A stretch of DNA of 64,000 nucleotides from Acanthosoma haemorrhoidale (lineage: Eukaryota > Arthropoda > Insecta > Hemiptera > Acanthosomatidae): NCBI GenBank assembly GCA_930367205.1, contig OV884013.1, positions 118,072,869 to 118,136,868 on the forward strand, in the 5' to 3' direction. The notes under the pieces were generated by a model. That model did not search any database. It worked only from the letters and a program-made list of their open reading frames with translations, and was not told where the DNA came from. This document shows, piece after piece, positions 23,465 through 35,423 of this stretch. The translations under genes were made by a program, and so were the position numbers. Within the stretch, counting starts at the first letter, position 1. Each line of letters opens with the position of its first letter.

Positions 23465-23920
23465 AAATGAAGTGTTTTATCTAAAATTTGTAATTTTTTT
23501 TTTTTTTTATACTTGTTTATAGCGATTGATATTGAAAATCTTTGGGGATATACTACCGTTTAAATTAATCTTTTTTTTTCAGAACCACGAATGTTTTTAC
23601 AAGTTTGACTATCTTGTCTTTGTTGCACCGGTCTAAGAAAACTCTGCTTTCTCCATAAAATTTGGGTATGAGTGCTTTTTTCATTATTTGATCAGTAATA
23701 AAAAATAATGGTTCTTCTATAATTTTGAGCAGTGTTTCAAATGAAATATTTCGACGCCCTAATAAAATTTGTATTTTTCCTTGGGACTTTTGGACGCATT
23801 ATAAATAATAATAAAAGTAATCAAAACTGTCATAAAAGTGGTGTAAACATTTGTCATGTCAGTTTCTCACAGAGGTATAATATTTTGCCTGGGTGTGTTA
23901 CAATGAAGAATAACGATGTT
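23465..23920 (+). repeat. Unclassified dispersed repeat, copy 2
   Basis: Reverse-complement partner of 3490-3955. The shared sequence includes a poly-T run followed by CAGAACCACGAATG, a TGCACCGG motif and the KFVFFLGTFGRIINN open stretch at about 23765-23920. This copy has small indels in that stretch relative to copy 1. No family was recognised. Confidence 0.65.
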
Positions 23921-24243
23921 TAAATTATTAACTTTAACTTAATAAAATAATTTACTTCCAATAAAAAACACTTTTTTACCATATTGAATAAAACAATGAT
24001 ATAATTAAGAAGAACATTTTTATAACAAAAATCTATTGTACGAGCCAAAACGCCCAACACCAGGATATTTAGACAGTACAAATGGACTGTATAATATGAA
24101 TTGTCACAGCGTGAAGACAGAGAAACAGATTTTCTTACCTGGTCTAGCACCTCTGCCGAAAATGTTCCTCTCACTTCTCGTTGTTGCAGCTCAATGCACA
24201 ACCTCTTGACACCAGCTTCAAATTCTATGATGTAAAGGTTATA

Positions 24244-25089
24244 AAGGGTGTCCCAGAATTAACGCAAGATTTGAATTTGCCGCCATTTGTGCAGTAAAAT
24301 GCTGGCAACCCTAAAAAAAAATTTTACAGCTGAAAGTTTAAGGTTAGTAAAAATGGAGCGTTACACGGTAGAACAACGTGTCTTTATTGTTAAACATTAT
24401 CTCAAAAATAATAAAAGTTTGGTGGCCGCAGTTCGAACATGTCATACAAAATATGGTCGGTTGTTTTGACTCCATCAACTGTAAAGCAATTAATTGAAAA
24501 ATTTAGGGAGACTGAATCAGTTGGAGACACTAAACACACTGGTCGTCCAAAAACAAACCGTTCAAATGTCAATATCGAAGCAGTGCGTGAGAGTGTTGTA
24601 GTAATTCGGCGTCGTAAACACAGTTCTTTGTGCCGAAATTGGACGATATTGATGTGGCGAATATGTGGTTTCAACAAGATGGTGCCACATGCCATACAGC
24701 CCATGAAACAATTCAAATACTCTCTCGTTTCGGTGATCAGAATTGGCCCCCTAGATCGTGTGATTTAACACCTTTAGATTTCTTTTTATGGGGTTATTTG
24801 AAGTCAAAGGTGTATGTCAACAAGCTCAACATCCACCCGTGCATTAAAAGGGGAAATTCAACGCCGCACCAACGAAATTCAACCACATTTATGCCAAATG
24901 GTCTTGGAAAATTTCGACAAAAGAGTGCGTATGTATCAGCAAAGTCGTGGAGGCCCATTTGCCCGATGTGTTATTCCATAAATAACCCTATCCTATTTAC
25001 TTTATAATTCAATAAAAAAGTAACTAAAAAATACTAAAAACTGTGTTATCTATTTAAATCAAATGTTGCATTAATTCTGCGACGCCCTT
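24244..25089 (+). mobile_element. Internally deleted mariner, short sub-lineage
   Basis: TA at 24242-24243 precedes the TIR; the right TIR ends at about 25089 with several mutations and its TA is lost. The HTH region starts at 24355 (MERYTVEQRVF) and has a small deletion near 24460 that shifts the frame. The shared central deletion is present but extended, because the ENPGTS codons are also missing. The 27-bp deletion between the D2 and D3 blocks is present. The C-terminal frame (24630-25007) reads KLDDIDVANMWFQQDGATCH. Confidence 0.87.
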
Positions 25090-25095
25090 TTCTGG

Positions 25096-25390
25096 GAAGT
25101 GTCTCCAACTGATCCAGTCTCGCCAAATTTTTCAATTAATCTCTTCACAGTTGATGAAGTCAAAACACTATTCCGACCATATTTTGTATGAAATTTTCGA
25201 ACTGCGGCCGCCAAACATTATTTTTGAGATAATGTTCAACAATAAAGACACGTTGTTATATCGTGTAACGCTCCATTTTTACTAACCTTAAGCTGTCAGC
25301 TGTCAAATTGTTTATTTTTAGGGTTGCCAGTGCACTTTACTGCACAAATGGCGGCAAATTCAAATCTTGCGTTAATTTTGGAACACCGTT
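25096..25390 (-). mobile_element. 5' half of a second mariner copy, inverted
   Basis: Immediately after 24244-25089 comes a minus-strand fragment holding only the 5' TIR (ending at 25390, followed by TA), the leader and the HTH start through about the GSVGDT region. It is inverted relative to its neighbour, so the HTH segments at 24340-24540 and 25100-25290 form a long imperfect palindrome. Confidence 0.85.
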
Positions 25391-25392
25391 TA

Positions 25393-28300
25393 TATGACAG
25401 ATGTATTATAAATATTGGTGCTTAATTTGACTAAAAGTGGGTTCATTAAAAGTCTATTTGCCGATGGTGGATGTGTTGCAAAAATGGTATACTTGATGTG
25501 AGAGTCCCTATCATATTAACCAGGATGATTCAATCAAATTAAATTTCAAAACTGAAAACGTCCATTGTTTGATGCAAATGTTTGACTAAAAACTTCGCAG
25601 TACTAGAAGTTCGGCAGGGTTTCGAAGTTGCACAAGCACATATAGCCCACGGAGGCAGCGCCTGGGCAGTTGTGGAAGTTCACAGGGCTGCTCAGTCCTC
25701 ATTCCCTCAGTCGCGGCCCGGCCCTTCGAGTGTTCGGATCTATGGACGTATTCAGGACGCCCTCATTCGAAACTTCGTCGTCTGCCTGTCTCTTCCAATA
25801 TTTTGCCTATTTTTCGCCAAGCCTGTCTCCTGAGTAATCCACCAGTATAAAAATAAGGTAATTTATGGCAACGATCGTTGTACGATAATAACCACGAAAG
25901 ACTAATCTTTTGAATAACATATACGACACATATTTATATATTTTTAGATCTTATAAAAAAATCATCTTTATATAAAAAAAATTATGAGACTTCCTGGGTT
26001 TCCTGGAAATTTGTCTCTATCATAATTATATAAACAATTAATAATAAATAAACAATTTTATCATAAAAACATTACGTCATTTCGTGGCAGGAAGGGCAAG
26101 TACTCGCTTCAGAAGTCCACTTTTAATATACGGAGCTGTCGGTTTGGGTATAAAAATTCTTATTTACATTTCTTAATGTACTTACTGACACCCATACCAA
26201 ATTTTATATGGCCACTGAGGGTGAAAATGGGATATAGTCTAGCTTATAAGCGAAGCAAAAGTGTCATCTTTTTTTTGTGTAAAGGTAAGTCCTTAAGCTC
26301 ACGGATTAATCATTCTTACTTTTTATCTAAAGATTTATCTCAACAAATTTTAAAATGAATACAAAAACGTATTGCAAGGAGCACTTACGAAACATTGATA
26401 ACGCCTCACTACATGAGAACCTTATAAAACTGCAAGAATAGTTTTCAAGAATATAATTTAATGCTGGAAGAATCCTTCCATTAATATTGAAAAATAAATT
26501 TTGTACCCCCAATAAATAAATGTTGGATCCGTAGATAAATTTTCATGGGAATAGAAAATAAAATCAATACATTTCACACAAAACATTTCGATTTCGCGTA
26601 AGGTATTTTTGAAAGGATTTCGGGGGGGGGGGGGATTCCCCAATCCTTCTTTTCGGCTACGCCCATATAAATAAAATGTATATAAATAAAGTATATTATA
26701 TAAAGAACACCTCATCTCTACATGGATTACTTCAATAAAAGTAATTCAACTAACTATAAATTGGGTACCAATAGTAAGCTGGGTATGATCACTAAATTAT
26801 AAGCCTTCAGTAAAATATATTGCTAGCGTAATTAGTGTGGAATCTGCGCATTGAAATTTGAAAAAAAAATTCATGCATTCTTAATGTTTTTCTTGTAACT
26901 GAACCATAGTTAGGATAGTAAATTACAGGTAGAATTCAGTTTTTTTTGTTAATAAAGTAAATTTCTAAACAGTCCATTTACCTGGTAAGTGATGCTGTTA
27001 TTATTATTAAAAATGAAATTGTTCACGTTTATTTAAAAAAAAGCCTACAACCGTTTCAAAATAAAGAAGAAAAAGGGGATATATAATATGTACAGATATG
27101 TAGGTCATGGAGGAGGAAAGAGGGGTTCATCTCCCGTTGCCGAATTGTATCATCGATATTTAGACCGTTCCTTGATAACGCGGCGTATCTCTAGCTACAA
27201 TCGATTGTAATTGTCAACGTGTCAGGATGTCACCATTGAATAGGTGCGTTAGTAAACTTTCGTCCGCCAGCATCAATGGTTTCTATTCCTGTATCTTCAT
27301 TGCAAAATTTGGGAGTCGCCCCTTCAAAGCGATTCAAACTAGAATCACATTATGGAAGGAATACTACGGGAGAAAAGCACTTTAATAATTTAATAAATAA
27401 TTGTGGGTGCTCTCTTATGATACAGTATACTAAAAAGTCTCATATACTGAATTAATATTTTATAAAAATATAATATTTAAAACACTATTAGATATATGAA
27501 ATAGCAAAAAAAAACACAATTAACAAATAATATGTAGGTATAAAATATCAGAAGTCTTATTTATTAAGAGTAAAATATTATTAAATCGTGGCACAATCTA
27601 AAACTTATATTAAAAGTATTACAAAAAGAATATCACATTCCATATGTATGATTATGAATTTAACGATGAGAATCCAGAACAGCAGTGTCAGCCTGAAAGC
27701 CCCCCATTGTCTATGATCGATTCTAATCCTCTGTCAAAACTCACTTGTGCTTTTGGTAATTGCAACTATACGTAAATTAAATAAACCACTTAATTTGGAA
27801 CTCTTTGCACAAAACTAACACCAAGATTTCCCCTTCAGTGAAAACTTATGGATGAGTTATGCGTAAATTGCAAACTCGTATATGCTCGAAGGAAATAAGA
27901 TTAATGTTGCTTTTATATATTAGTAAAGTGCCATTGCGATTTTCATTCGATAGGCGCTTAAATTATTTGCAAATTGGTTTCAGAAATCAATGCAACATTT
28001 CCGGATACAAAAACAAAAGCTGATCCACTAATTAAACTAAATTTATGAAAATATATTTTAGAAAGGATCTCGGGGCGAATTTACTAATTTTCACACAGAT
28101 TTTACATTAATACCATGGTGCTAACGTTTAATTTACTGACGAAAGTAAAAATTACAATTATGTATTAATTATTTTTAAAACTAGGTACATTAAAGCCGTT
28201 TAGTTCAGTTTTTACAATTTAATAAAAAAATATATAAAATCTTTTTTTTTTCGTATCAACTATTTATGCAGCACACATGACTAATCGTTTATAATTTCCT

Positions 28301-29426
28301 CTGTCTAGTACAATTTACTTTTATGTGTGTTTAAATAGTTTTTTGGTAATCAATAGTTTTCTAATTGTTTTACTAAATTTCGAAATAAAACCATGTTTAT
28401 TAAAACAGCTTTTTTTAAAAAAACAAAATACGCAAATACTATACTTTTTTATTAGACTCCGGAAGGTTTTTCAGTATGAAGCTTCTATGTTGTCATATCA
28501 GTCGCTTGAATAGATGTTGCAAACTAAATAAGAACGTGTCATACTAATTAACAAGAGCCGAAATCAAGAGTTCAAGATTGAAATAGGAAAGGGGTGTTGT
28601 TGGCACACACAATCCCAAAACTCCTAGCTCAAATACTTTCTCACTGTTAAAGACATTCCTAAGCTTTTGTCGCAACCATAACAACTCAAACATATAAGAT
28701 ACAATTAAACGAAATTGATGTGTGTCCTTCCAAACTGGACAGATTTTTTTTTTTTAAATAAGGCACAGTGGGTCGAATATAGTTTCGTATTTCAGTCAAA
28801 TCATCTGGTCATGACCTGTGACCCTAAAAACTATTTGTTTTGACTACCCTATGTAAGGCAGTCTTGGTTCAAATTGACGTTACGAAGTGCAACATAGATA
28901 AAAGCTATTAGACCAGGTGACATGCTCACGGAAGTTCTGACGGGATGTTGAAGGATTGCGACTGTTGGAAATATATCACTACAAAGTGCTTCATAGGTGG
29001 TCTTCTGAAATGAATATAACTAATAAAATACTCTTTTGTCTTTACAATAGTCAGTTTTTGTCACATTTGGACTCCAGGCTACTGGTGGAGACTTTACTGC
29101 GTAAATTCAGCCATACAATAACACGTAATATATGCTTCACGAGTACGGAGTTGCACTCATAAAATCAACTACAGAAAACTTGAAAGGATCACATAAACTA
29201 AGAACAACACTCGCTAGACAAAAATTTACAGCGACTCACGATACATTGAATAATATGCTCTTTCTCGAACTGAAGCATATTAAAAAAAACAAAAAAACAA
29301 TAGCTTCTTCAAGTTCACTAATACGAGAGATCGACAATTACAGCGGAAATTCTCTTTCAAAATATATTCACAAAAGAACTAAACATCTGTTGCTAAATTA
29401 TAAATTTTGTGTTTTTATTTTGAGTA
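25393..29426. other. Four kilobases without a recognisable gene or repeat
   Basis: AT-rich with homopolymers, including a G-run at about 26622-26633. A reading frame at 25582-25833 (+) is somewhat GC-rich but has no family motif. The frames at 26458-26715 (-) and 29132-29524 (+) are unremarkable, and the last runs into the following LINE. A patch at 27100-27320 has more balanced composition and might be conserved non-coding DNA, which cannot be judged from one sequence. Confidence 0.3.
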
Positions 29427-29884
29427 GTTTACGAAATTCCACAGCAGCCTTTCCAACCACCCTAATCCCGGAGCACAATCATTGCACTGCACCACTCATC
29501 CCTATAACCCTCCTCAGAGACTGAAACGGCAGTGGCCTCGTGACCTGCTATAAATGCGTGACAGTGGGAGTCCTGGCAATGGCCAGTTTCATGTCCTGAG
29601 CTGAGTCCTGCTATAAATACTCTCGGGCTTTTCGTCAGCCTCCACTGGCTCGTATCCGGTGACGCGGCTGACGGAGGAGCGTGGGGGACTTCCCAAGACT
29701 CCGCTTCCTCTTTCGTATGCGAGGGAGGTGAAACACATGGATTTGGGAGACCTCTGGGCTGTCTGTAAATATTTCATGAATGAGCGAGTGAATAATGAAT
29801 TGTAAATATGGTATGAATGACAGCATTTATCTTAATTACTTATTGCCTAATAAGGCAGATTGTAATTTTAGCACAATAAAAGGG
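29427..29884 (+). mobile_element. Jockey-clade LINE 3' fragment
   Basis: Starts at GTTTACGAAATTCC, exactly where the copy at 18164 starts, and ends at TAGCACAATAAAAGGG. The sense strand carries the ORF2 C-terminus with two or more substitutions, then a 3' UTR with the GACGCGGCTGACGGAGGAGC block. No obvious target duplication. Confidence 0.82.
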
Positions 29885-31205
29885 TAGGGATTCGAACTAC
29901 GAAACAGGTTAAATTTTTTTTGCGTACCCGAAGATTTCAGATCATGTTTATAAAAAAAGTGTGGATTATAATGATCTTAAATATTACTGTAATTTTATTC
30001 AATTTGTTAAATTTTTGTACTTAATTTCTGAATCATTTATTTCTTTTTGTATTATATAGGTTTTTATTTATTTTTCCTACTATTCGAATTTCTATTTGTA
30101 AACATATTATTATGTTACAGCCAGAAACAATAACATGAAAAAGAATACCATATCATGTAATTGCAATTAGTAATGATGAATTGTAAATTAAAACATGAAT
30201 TAAGTCTTCTCTAATCTAAGTAAATTTATCATTACTATTTACATAGTAATCATAGTTAGATATTTGTATTTAGTTATTTTAGTTTACATTTAGTCTTCAA
30301 TTCAATCCATTTTTTAGTCGTCAATTCTTACTTTGTCTATTTATCACTATTTTATATGAAACTAAAATTAAATTGAGAACTATTTCAGATATATAATCAA
30401 TGCCAAGGCGTTTATAACTATTTGTAAATTAACCCAACAGTAATAGACTTCGGGAAAGAAGTTTCCAGTCGATCCAGACATCGGTCTGCTACAGAGAACT
30501 GAATAAAACCGTACGAATGAGGCATTAATTGATACTAGTAAAAATTCATTACAAGCGACTCCCATACGTCAATTAAAAGGAATGAGTCACTTACTAATGC
30601 AGTATTCCTTACATCGCCGTCTTCCTGTTTACCATAAGATTTCCGGAGATAACTCGTATGTTATACGTCGTATTAACTACACATAAACAGAACAGTGACA
30701 AGAGAAATCTTGTAATTGAAATAATTTAATTTCATCTGCAAAAAGTCTTTTCTAATGCTCATAAATTTTCTTATTTTATCTTTTTTTTTTTTAAATCATT
30801 AAATATATGAACACTGACTTTTGAATATTATAATTACATATTATTTTAACTTTATAGACACGCAAGTTTTAAGCGAACTATTACTGCTTTGTATTTTCTT
30901 TAATTTAGAATGGTATGGAAAAAAAAAAAATTATTCCGGAGCAAAGTCCCCTATGAATAAGATTACTGTTCCGATGACAAATAATAAGAGCTAATATATC
31001 ACTTTAAAAAATAATGACAATATAAAAAGCTTATAATTCACCTATAAGAAACAAAACACAACAGTATGCGGAAATCGTATATACAATTTATTACGACATT
31101 GAATAAAAAGCATTCAATTAGTATAAAAGAGAAAACAAAAAAAGTCGCGTACAAGGCGGGAGCCAATATACGTAGATATATATAGTAAACAAATACATAA
31201 AAACA
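29885..31205. other. AT-rich intergenic sequence
   Basis: Nothing recognised in 1.3 kb of low-complexity A/T-rich DNA. Confidence 0.35.
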
Positions 31206-31678
31206 TTAAATACAATATTTTTTTTTATTATTACAACTTTATTATGATAACATTATAATTTGCCTCATTAGGCAAATAAGTAATTGTGATAAATTATCTC
31301 ATTTATACCATATTTACGATTTTCATTCCCTTGGTCATTCATACAGTATTTACAAACAGCCCAGAGACCCGTTTTAGTCTCCGAGGATTATAGGGATGAG
31401 TGGTGCAGTGCAATGACTGTGCTAGGGAATAAGGGTGGTTGGATAGGTTACTATGGAATTTCATGAACTTGGAAGGGATGAGTTCAAGAATGTACGGTAT
31501 ATTAAGATCGTTATGAAGGGTTTTGTTGCTGACGTAATAAGGGGCATTTACTATTGTTCTCAGGACTTTTTATTGAAAGGATTGGATGCGCTTGATGTTC
31601 CACTTTTTTGCTCTCCCCCATAGCTCTATTCTGTAAGTCCAGATTGTCTTAGGGCTCCAGTTCAGTCTTTAAATACAA
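31206..31678 (-). mobile_element. Jockey-clade LINE with 10-bp target duplication and internal deletion
   Basis: TTAAATACAA at 31206-31215 and 31669-31678 bounds the insertion. The tail is a T-run at 31219-31226. About 230 bp of 3' UTR and the end of ORF2 are missing, since CAGCCCAGAGACC joins directly to GTTTTAGTCTCCG. The 5' side extends to the IWTYRIELWG-type coding segment. Confidence 0.88.
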
Positions 31679-32879
31679 AAATAAAAGAAGATATTATATA
31701 TTAAATGAATGGATTGTTCCTAGGCTTACGAATGTCTCTTTGGACTGTGCAGGAGAGATGAGTAGAAATGTGCAGGATTATACATTCACACAGCTCTTAT
31801 ATATGACTTTCTTTAACTTTCCTCACATTCAGCTTTACTTTTTCAAGTGAATCGTTTAAAAAATAAATAAGTAGATACAATTTGTAATTCGAAAAACACA
31901 ATTAAAAGGGATTTTTTCAAAATGCAAAAGAACCAACATGAACCCTACCGGTGCTGAGCTAAAAAAGTGTGTCAAAGCTATAAAATAGCATTGAGGAATG
32001 CCCAATGTTTATCTGTTGTGGAAAGTTCATCTTCAAGACAGCTGCTCTTCGCTAGAGCACTCAAAAACTTTTCGAGTAAAACTTCAACGTCCAAAGTTAC
32101 ATTTAGGCGCCCATGCGTAGGAGAGGAAAACTGGATTTATACCGACGACTTTTATACTTTATCATATCCTTGCCCGATAACAAAAACCTACAATTGTCTC
32201 TTGATAAAGGTTTGGAATTTATTTTTTAACTTGAGCATTTATGATTTCATGTATATGTATGTTGTCGTATGTATGCTGGTATTTACAAATACTCTTAATA
32301 AGACATGCTGCTTCACATAGAGGCCGCGTTTCATATACTTCAAGGACATGGAAGACACGAAAAATCCATAAAACATGATTGTGTCCATAATTATTTATCA
32401 AATTATATATATCGATTGCCTGATCATTAATTGGTTTTTTTTTTTTCAAGCTTCAATTACAGTTTCAGTTTATAACTCAAACAACTTTTTTCAGAGGCAC
32501 ACTTTTTTTCAGGGGCGTTTTATTTGATATCACGATACTACTAAAAATGTTGCGTTCACCATATATGTTAATAATATGTTCTGCGTAGGTGATTATTTAT
32601 TTATTTTTTACCCAAGTTCAAGTAGTCAGTTATTAGATCAAACCACAGCTTCATATATAAGGATGGATTTTGGAAAGGTTTTACTTGAAGTACGTTCCAA
32701 ATACGCTAATAATTAAAGCAACCATACATAATAATTACGATCGGTCATTATTAAATTGTATGGTATTAAAGTAAATACAAACGAAAATTTAATAACTGTA
32801 TTAATAAATTTTAACAAAATCTTTGTGTGGTGTATTGTTTTTTTGGGGAGGGTTTAAATATTGAGTCGCGTTTAATCCA
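31679..32879. other. Intergenic, nothing recognised
   Basis: A 117-codon frame at 31967-32320 (+) has no recognisable motif and its second half is AT-biased, as expected by chance. No other feature. Confidence 0.3.
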
Positions 32880-34986
32880 ATATGTTTTCAACCATGACAC
32901 TTCGAGAAGCAACCAAAGTTTAGCCCGAAGCCACCCATGCTACAAAAACCACCAGACCATATTCTTCGACTTATTGCATTACGCAATAATTGGAAAAATA
33001 ACTGGTATAGAACAAGGAATCGTCAGGCCAAGAAAGTTGTAAACTCTCTTACAACACAGATTCGTGGCTTGATGAGGAATTGGAAGACGGCAACGTGGCA
33101 CGAACGGCTTCATGGCTTACATGGCGATTTCCGTAAGTTTTGGAAGCTCCTAAATACTACTACCAAGAAGGACTCAGGTGTCCGTCTTCATGACGGAGAC
33201 ACCCTGTACACATCGGAAGAACAGGCTAAAATATTGGCCGACCACTATACCGCAGACAACGCCGCTAGGACAGGTAACTACCACGAACCTCAGCAGCTGA
33301 GGACAGGTCAGAACTATATGTTTGTCTCCCCAAAGCAGCTTAAGGCGATTATTTGCCGGTGTCAGGGAAACCGAGCACCAGGGGGCGACGGGATACAAAC
33401 GGTATTGCTGAAACAGCTGCCGAGGAGAGGGATTGCCCAACTTGTTAACCTGTACAATTCATGTATCAGGTTGCGATACTTCCCGACAGCGTGGAAACAA
33501 GCTATCTTGTTCCCGCTGCGCAAGCCCACAAAGAGAGGCGATCACCCAGCCCACTATCGCCCGATCAGTCTTCTCCCTCACATGGGGAAGATTCTCGAAA
33601 AGATAATACTAAACTACCTGAAGGGGTTCTGTTCGGAAAATGCTATCATTCCGTATGAGCAGACAGGTTTTCAGGCTCATCTGAGTACAGAACATCCGCT
33701 TGTGAAGGTACAAACGGAAGCCACCCTCGGTATCAACAAGGATACAGCAACTGCTATGATCTCGTTGGACTGCACGCAGGCTTTCGACTCAGTGTCCCAC
33801 GGGATGCTATGCCGACAGCTTTGTGACTGGGAATGCCCAGAGCAGCTATATACCATGTTGGTTTCGTTCTTGAAGAACAGATCGGTGAGGGTACGGGTGG
33901 GTGATTGCCTCTATAACCCATTCACTCTGACTTGTGGAGTTCCTCAAGGAGCGGTTTTGTCTCCGGTTCTTTTCAGTATGTACACATCTGAAATTGTTGG
34001 GACAAACTATCAGAAAGCTACTGTAATCGCTTTCGCCGACGACATTGCGGTTTACAGCAGCAGCATGAGTGCACAAAGAGCTCTTACACACGCCGAGTCA
34101 GTTTGTAACGTTATCAGTGACAGACTGGGCATGTTAAACATCAGCGTAAACGCCGGGAAGACCGACTGCGTAATCTTCTCCCTCCAAAAGGGGAAAAAAT
34201 CCTTGCCAAAATCGTATAGCGTGGGAGGGCAAGAGAGCTCACCAGCTTTCTCAATGCACTATTTGGGTATAAAAATGGATAGGCATCTCCATTTCTCTAC
34301 TCATTTTAGTAATAAAATAGAAAAAGTACGACAAAGGTCTTACCGGCTATCGCACTTGCTAACTTCACCTAACCTGTCCCTTCGTCTTAAATTGATGATA
34401 TATAAATGTGTCCTCCGGCCAGCTCTGCTGTACGGTGCCCCGCTATTTACCCACTTGACTGACAATACAGCCAAATGTCTCCAACACTTCCAGAATGGAA
34501 TCATGCGAAAAGTGGTCCGACATACCTCTTTCGAGAGGTTGAAGAACGCTGACCTGCACCCGTTGCTTGGTGTGCCGTCGGTGGGTGAGTTTATCCGCCG
34601 GAGACACATTAAGTTTTTTGACTCGTTGCAGCACCTGACAAATCCAGTGTTTAACACTATACCCCACCACCCCTCCCGCATCGATGGAAACAGACTGTCG
34701 GGGAAAAATTAGGATAAGAATTAGTATGTAAGTTAGTTTTAAGGTTGATCAAAAAGGTGAGCCCCATCACCTTATTAGTCAGTTCAGTCAAGTCACGTAG
34801 AATGTATATCATTATACTTGTTTATTCATTATATAATTTCTATAAAATAACAAAACCTGTATATAATGTAGTGATGCTACAGGAAATACAAAATAATTTG
34901 TAAATAGATTCACCAGAGGATCTATAATTATATCTGGTTGTCTGTAAATTTAAAGGGGCTATGAAGGAAAAAAAAAAAAAAAAAAA
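32880..34986 (+). mobile_element. Jockey/CR1-like LINE, second family, nearly intact RT and 3' UTR
   Basis: A different LINE family from the PRDLL-ended one. It spans the reverse-transcriptase half of ORF2, a 3' UTR of about 265 bp and a poly(A) tract at about 34969-34986. The endonuclease half and ORF1 are absent, so it is 5'-truncated. The 5' boundary is set by where the coding frame begins to look LINE-like (KQPKFSPKPP just before 32937) and is approximate. No target duplication was found. Two further 3'-end copies occur at 46379-46446 and 46862-47145. Confidence 0.85.
32937..34712 (+). CDS. Non-LTR retrotransposon reverse transcriptase (ORF2 C-terminal part)
   Basis: 591 codons, uninterrupted. 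This is the reverse transcriptase that would copy the element RNA at the target site. Visible blocks in order: an N-terminal linker after the endonuclease (LRLIALRNNWKNNWYRTRN, about residues 10-30), NRAPGGDGI near 148 (RT motif 0/1), HYRPISLL near 205, a TGFQAHLSTEH block near 245, LDCTQAFDSV near 280 (first catalytic Asp), GVPQGAVLSPVLF near 335, and FADDIAVYS near 365 (catalytic Asp pair). The LRPALLYGAPLF thumb/C-terminal segment follows near 490. The first methionine is not the true start: the same frame is open upstream, and a complete ORF2 would carry an apurinic-type endonuclease first. All catalytic residues seen are intact, so the insertion is probably young. Confidence 0.9.
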   Translation: MLQKPPDHILRLIALRNNWKNNWYRTRNRQAKKVVNSLTTQIRGLMRNWKTATWHERLHGLHGDFRKFWKLLNTTTKKDSGVRLHDGDTLYTSEEQAKILADHYTADNAARTGNYHEPQQLRTGQNYMFVSPKQLKAIICRCQGNRAPGGDGIQTVLLKQLPRRGIAQLVNLYNSCIRLRYFPTAWKQAILFPLRKPTKRGDHPAHYRPISLLPHMGKILEKIILNYLKGFCSENAIIPYEQTGFQAHLSTEHPLVKVQTEATLGINKDTATAMISLDCTQAFDSVSHGMLCRQLCDWECPEQLYTMLVSFLKNRSVRVRVGDCLYNPFTLTCGVPQGAVLSPVLFSMYTSEIVGTNYQKATVIAFADDIAVYSSSMSAQRALTHAESVCNVISDRLGMLNISVNAGKTDCVIFSLQKGKKSLPKSYSVGGQESSPAFSMHYLGIKMDRHLHFSTHFSNKIEKVRQRSYRLSHLLTSPNLSLRLKLMIYKCVLRPALLYGAPLFTHLTDNTAKCLQHFQNGIMRKVVRHTSFERLKNADLHPLLGVPSVGEFIRRRHIKFFDSLQHLTNPVFNTIPHHPSRIDGNRLSGKN

Positions 34987-35421
34987 TCATGTCAAAAAGC
35001 AATTCTTTCTCGTCTGGCAGAGGCTTTCGTCAAATTCAAGGATAGGGAAGGACCAACTTTGAATTCTTCTTGATGTCAAGAAGAGACTCGTCAGGTATCG
35101 GATTTGACCGTTCTGTTACACCAGGTTTAGTGGATACGGGTCCATTGCCAAGAGCAACTCTACTATTGTCAACAAGACAGCATTAGTGAGGTGTATTACA
35201 AACTGTAGAACATATTACAATTGATTGCCAAAAGTAAACAACACAGGGAATAAATCTCAGGCGTTCATTCTACCTCCGAATGGCCTCCAGGATTATTACT
35301 CATTAGACATTAGAAACACTGTACTTCATATTTATAGAGTTTTGGAAAGTTTTGAACTCTTAATAGATATCTATTAAAATTTTATAGTTATTTGGAATTT
35401 TGTTGATCTAGAATATGAACA
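34987..35421. other. Spacer, nothing recognised
   Basis: About 430 bp between the LINE poly(A) and the next mariner. No feature. Confidence 0.35.
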
Positions 35422-35423
35422 TA

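Noticed and set aside
25582..25833. An 83-residue ORF in a locally GC-rich patch
   Set aside because: No homologous family recognised and no splice or promoter evidence; composition alone is not enough.
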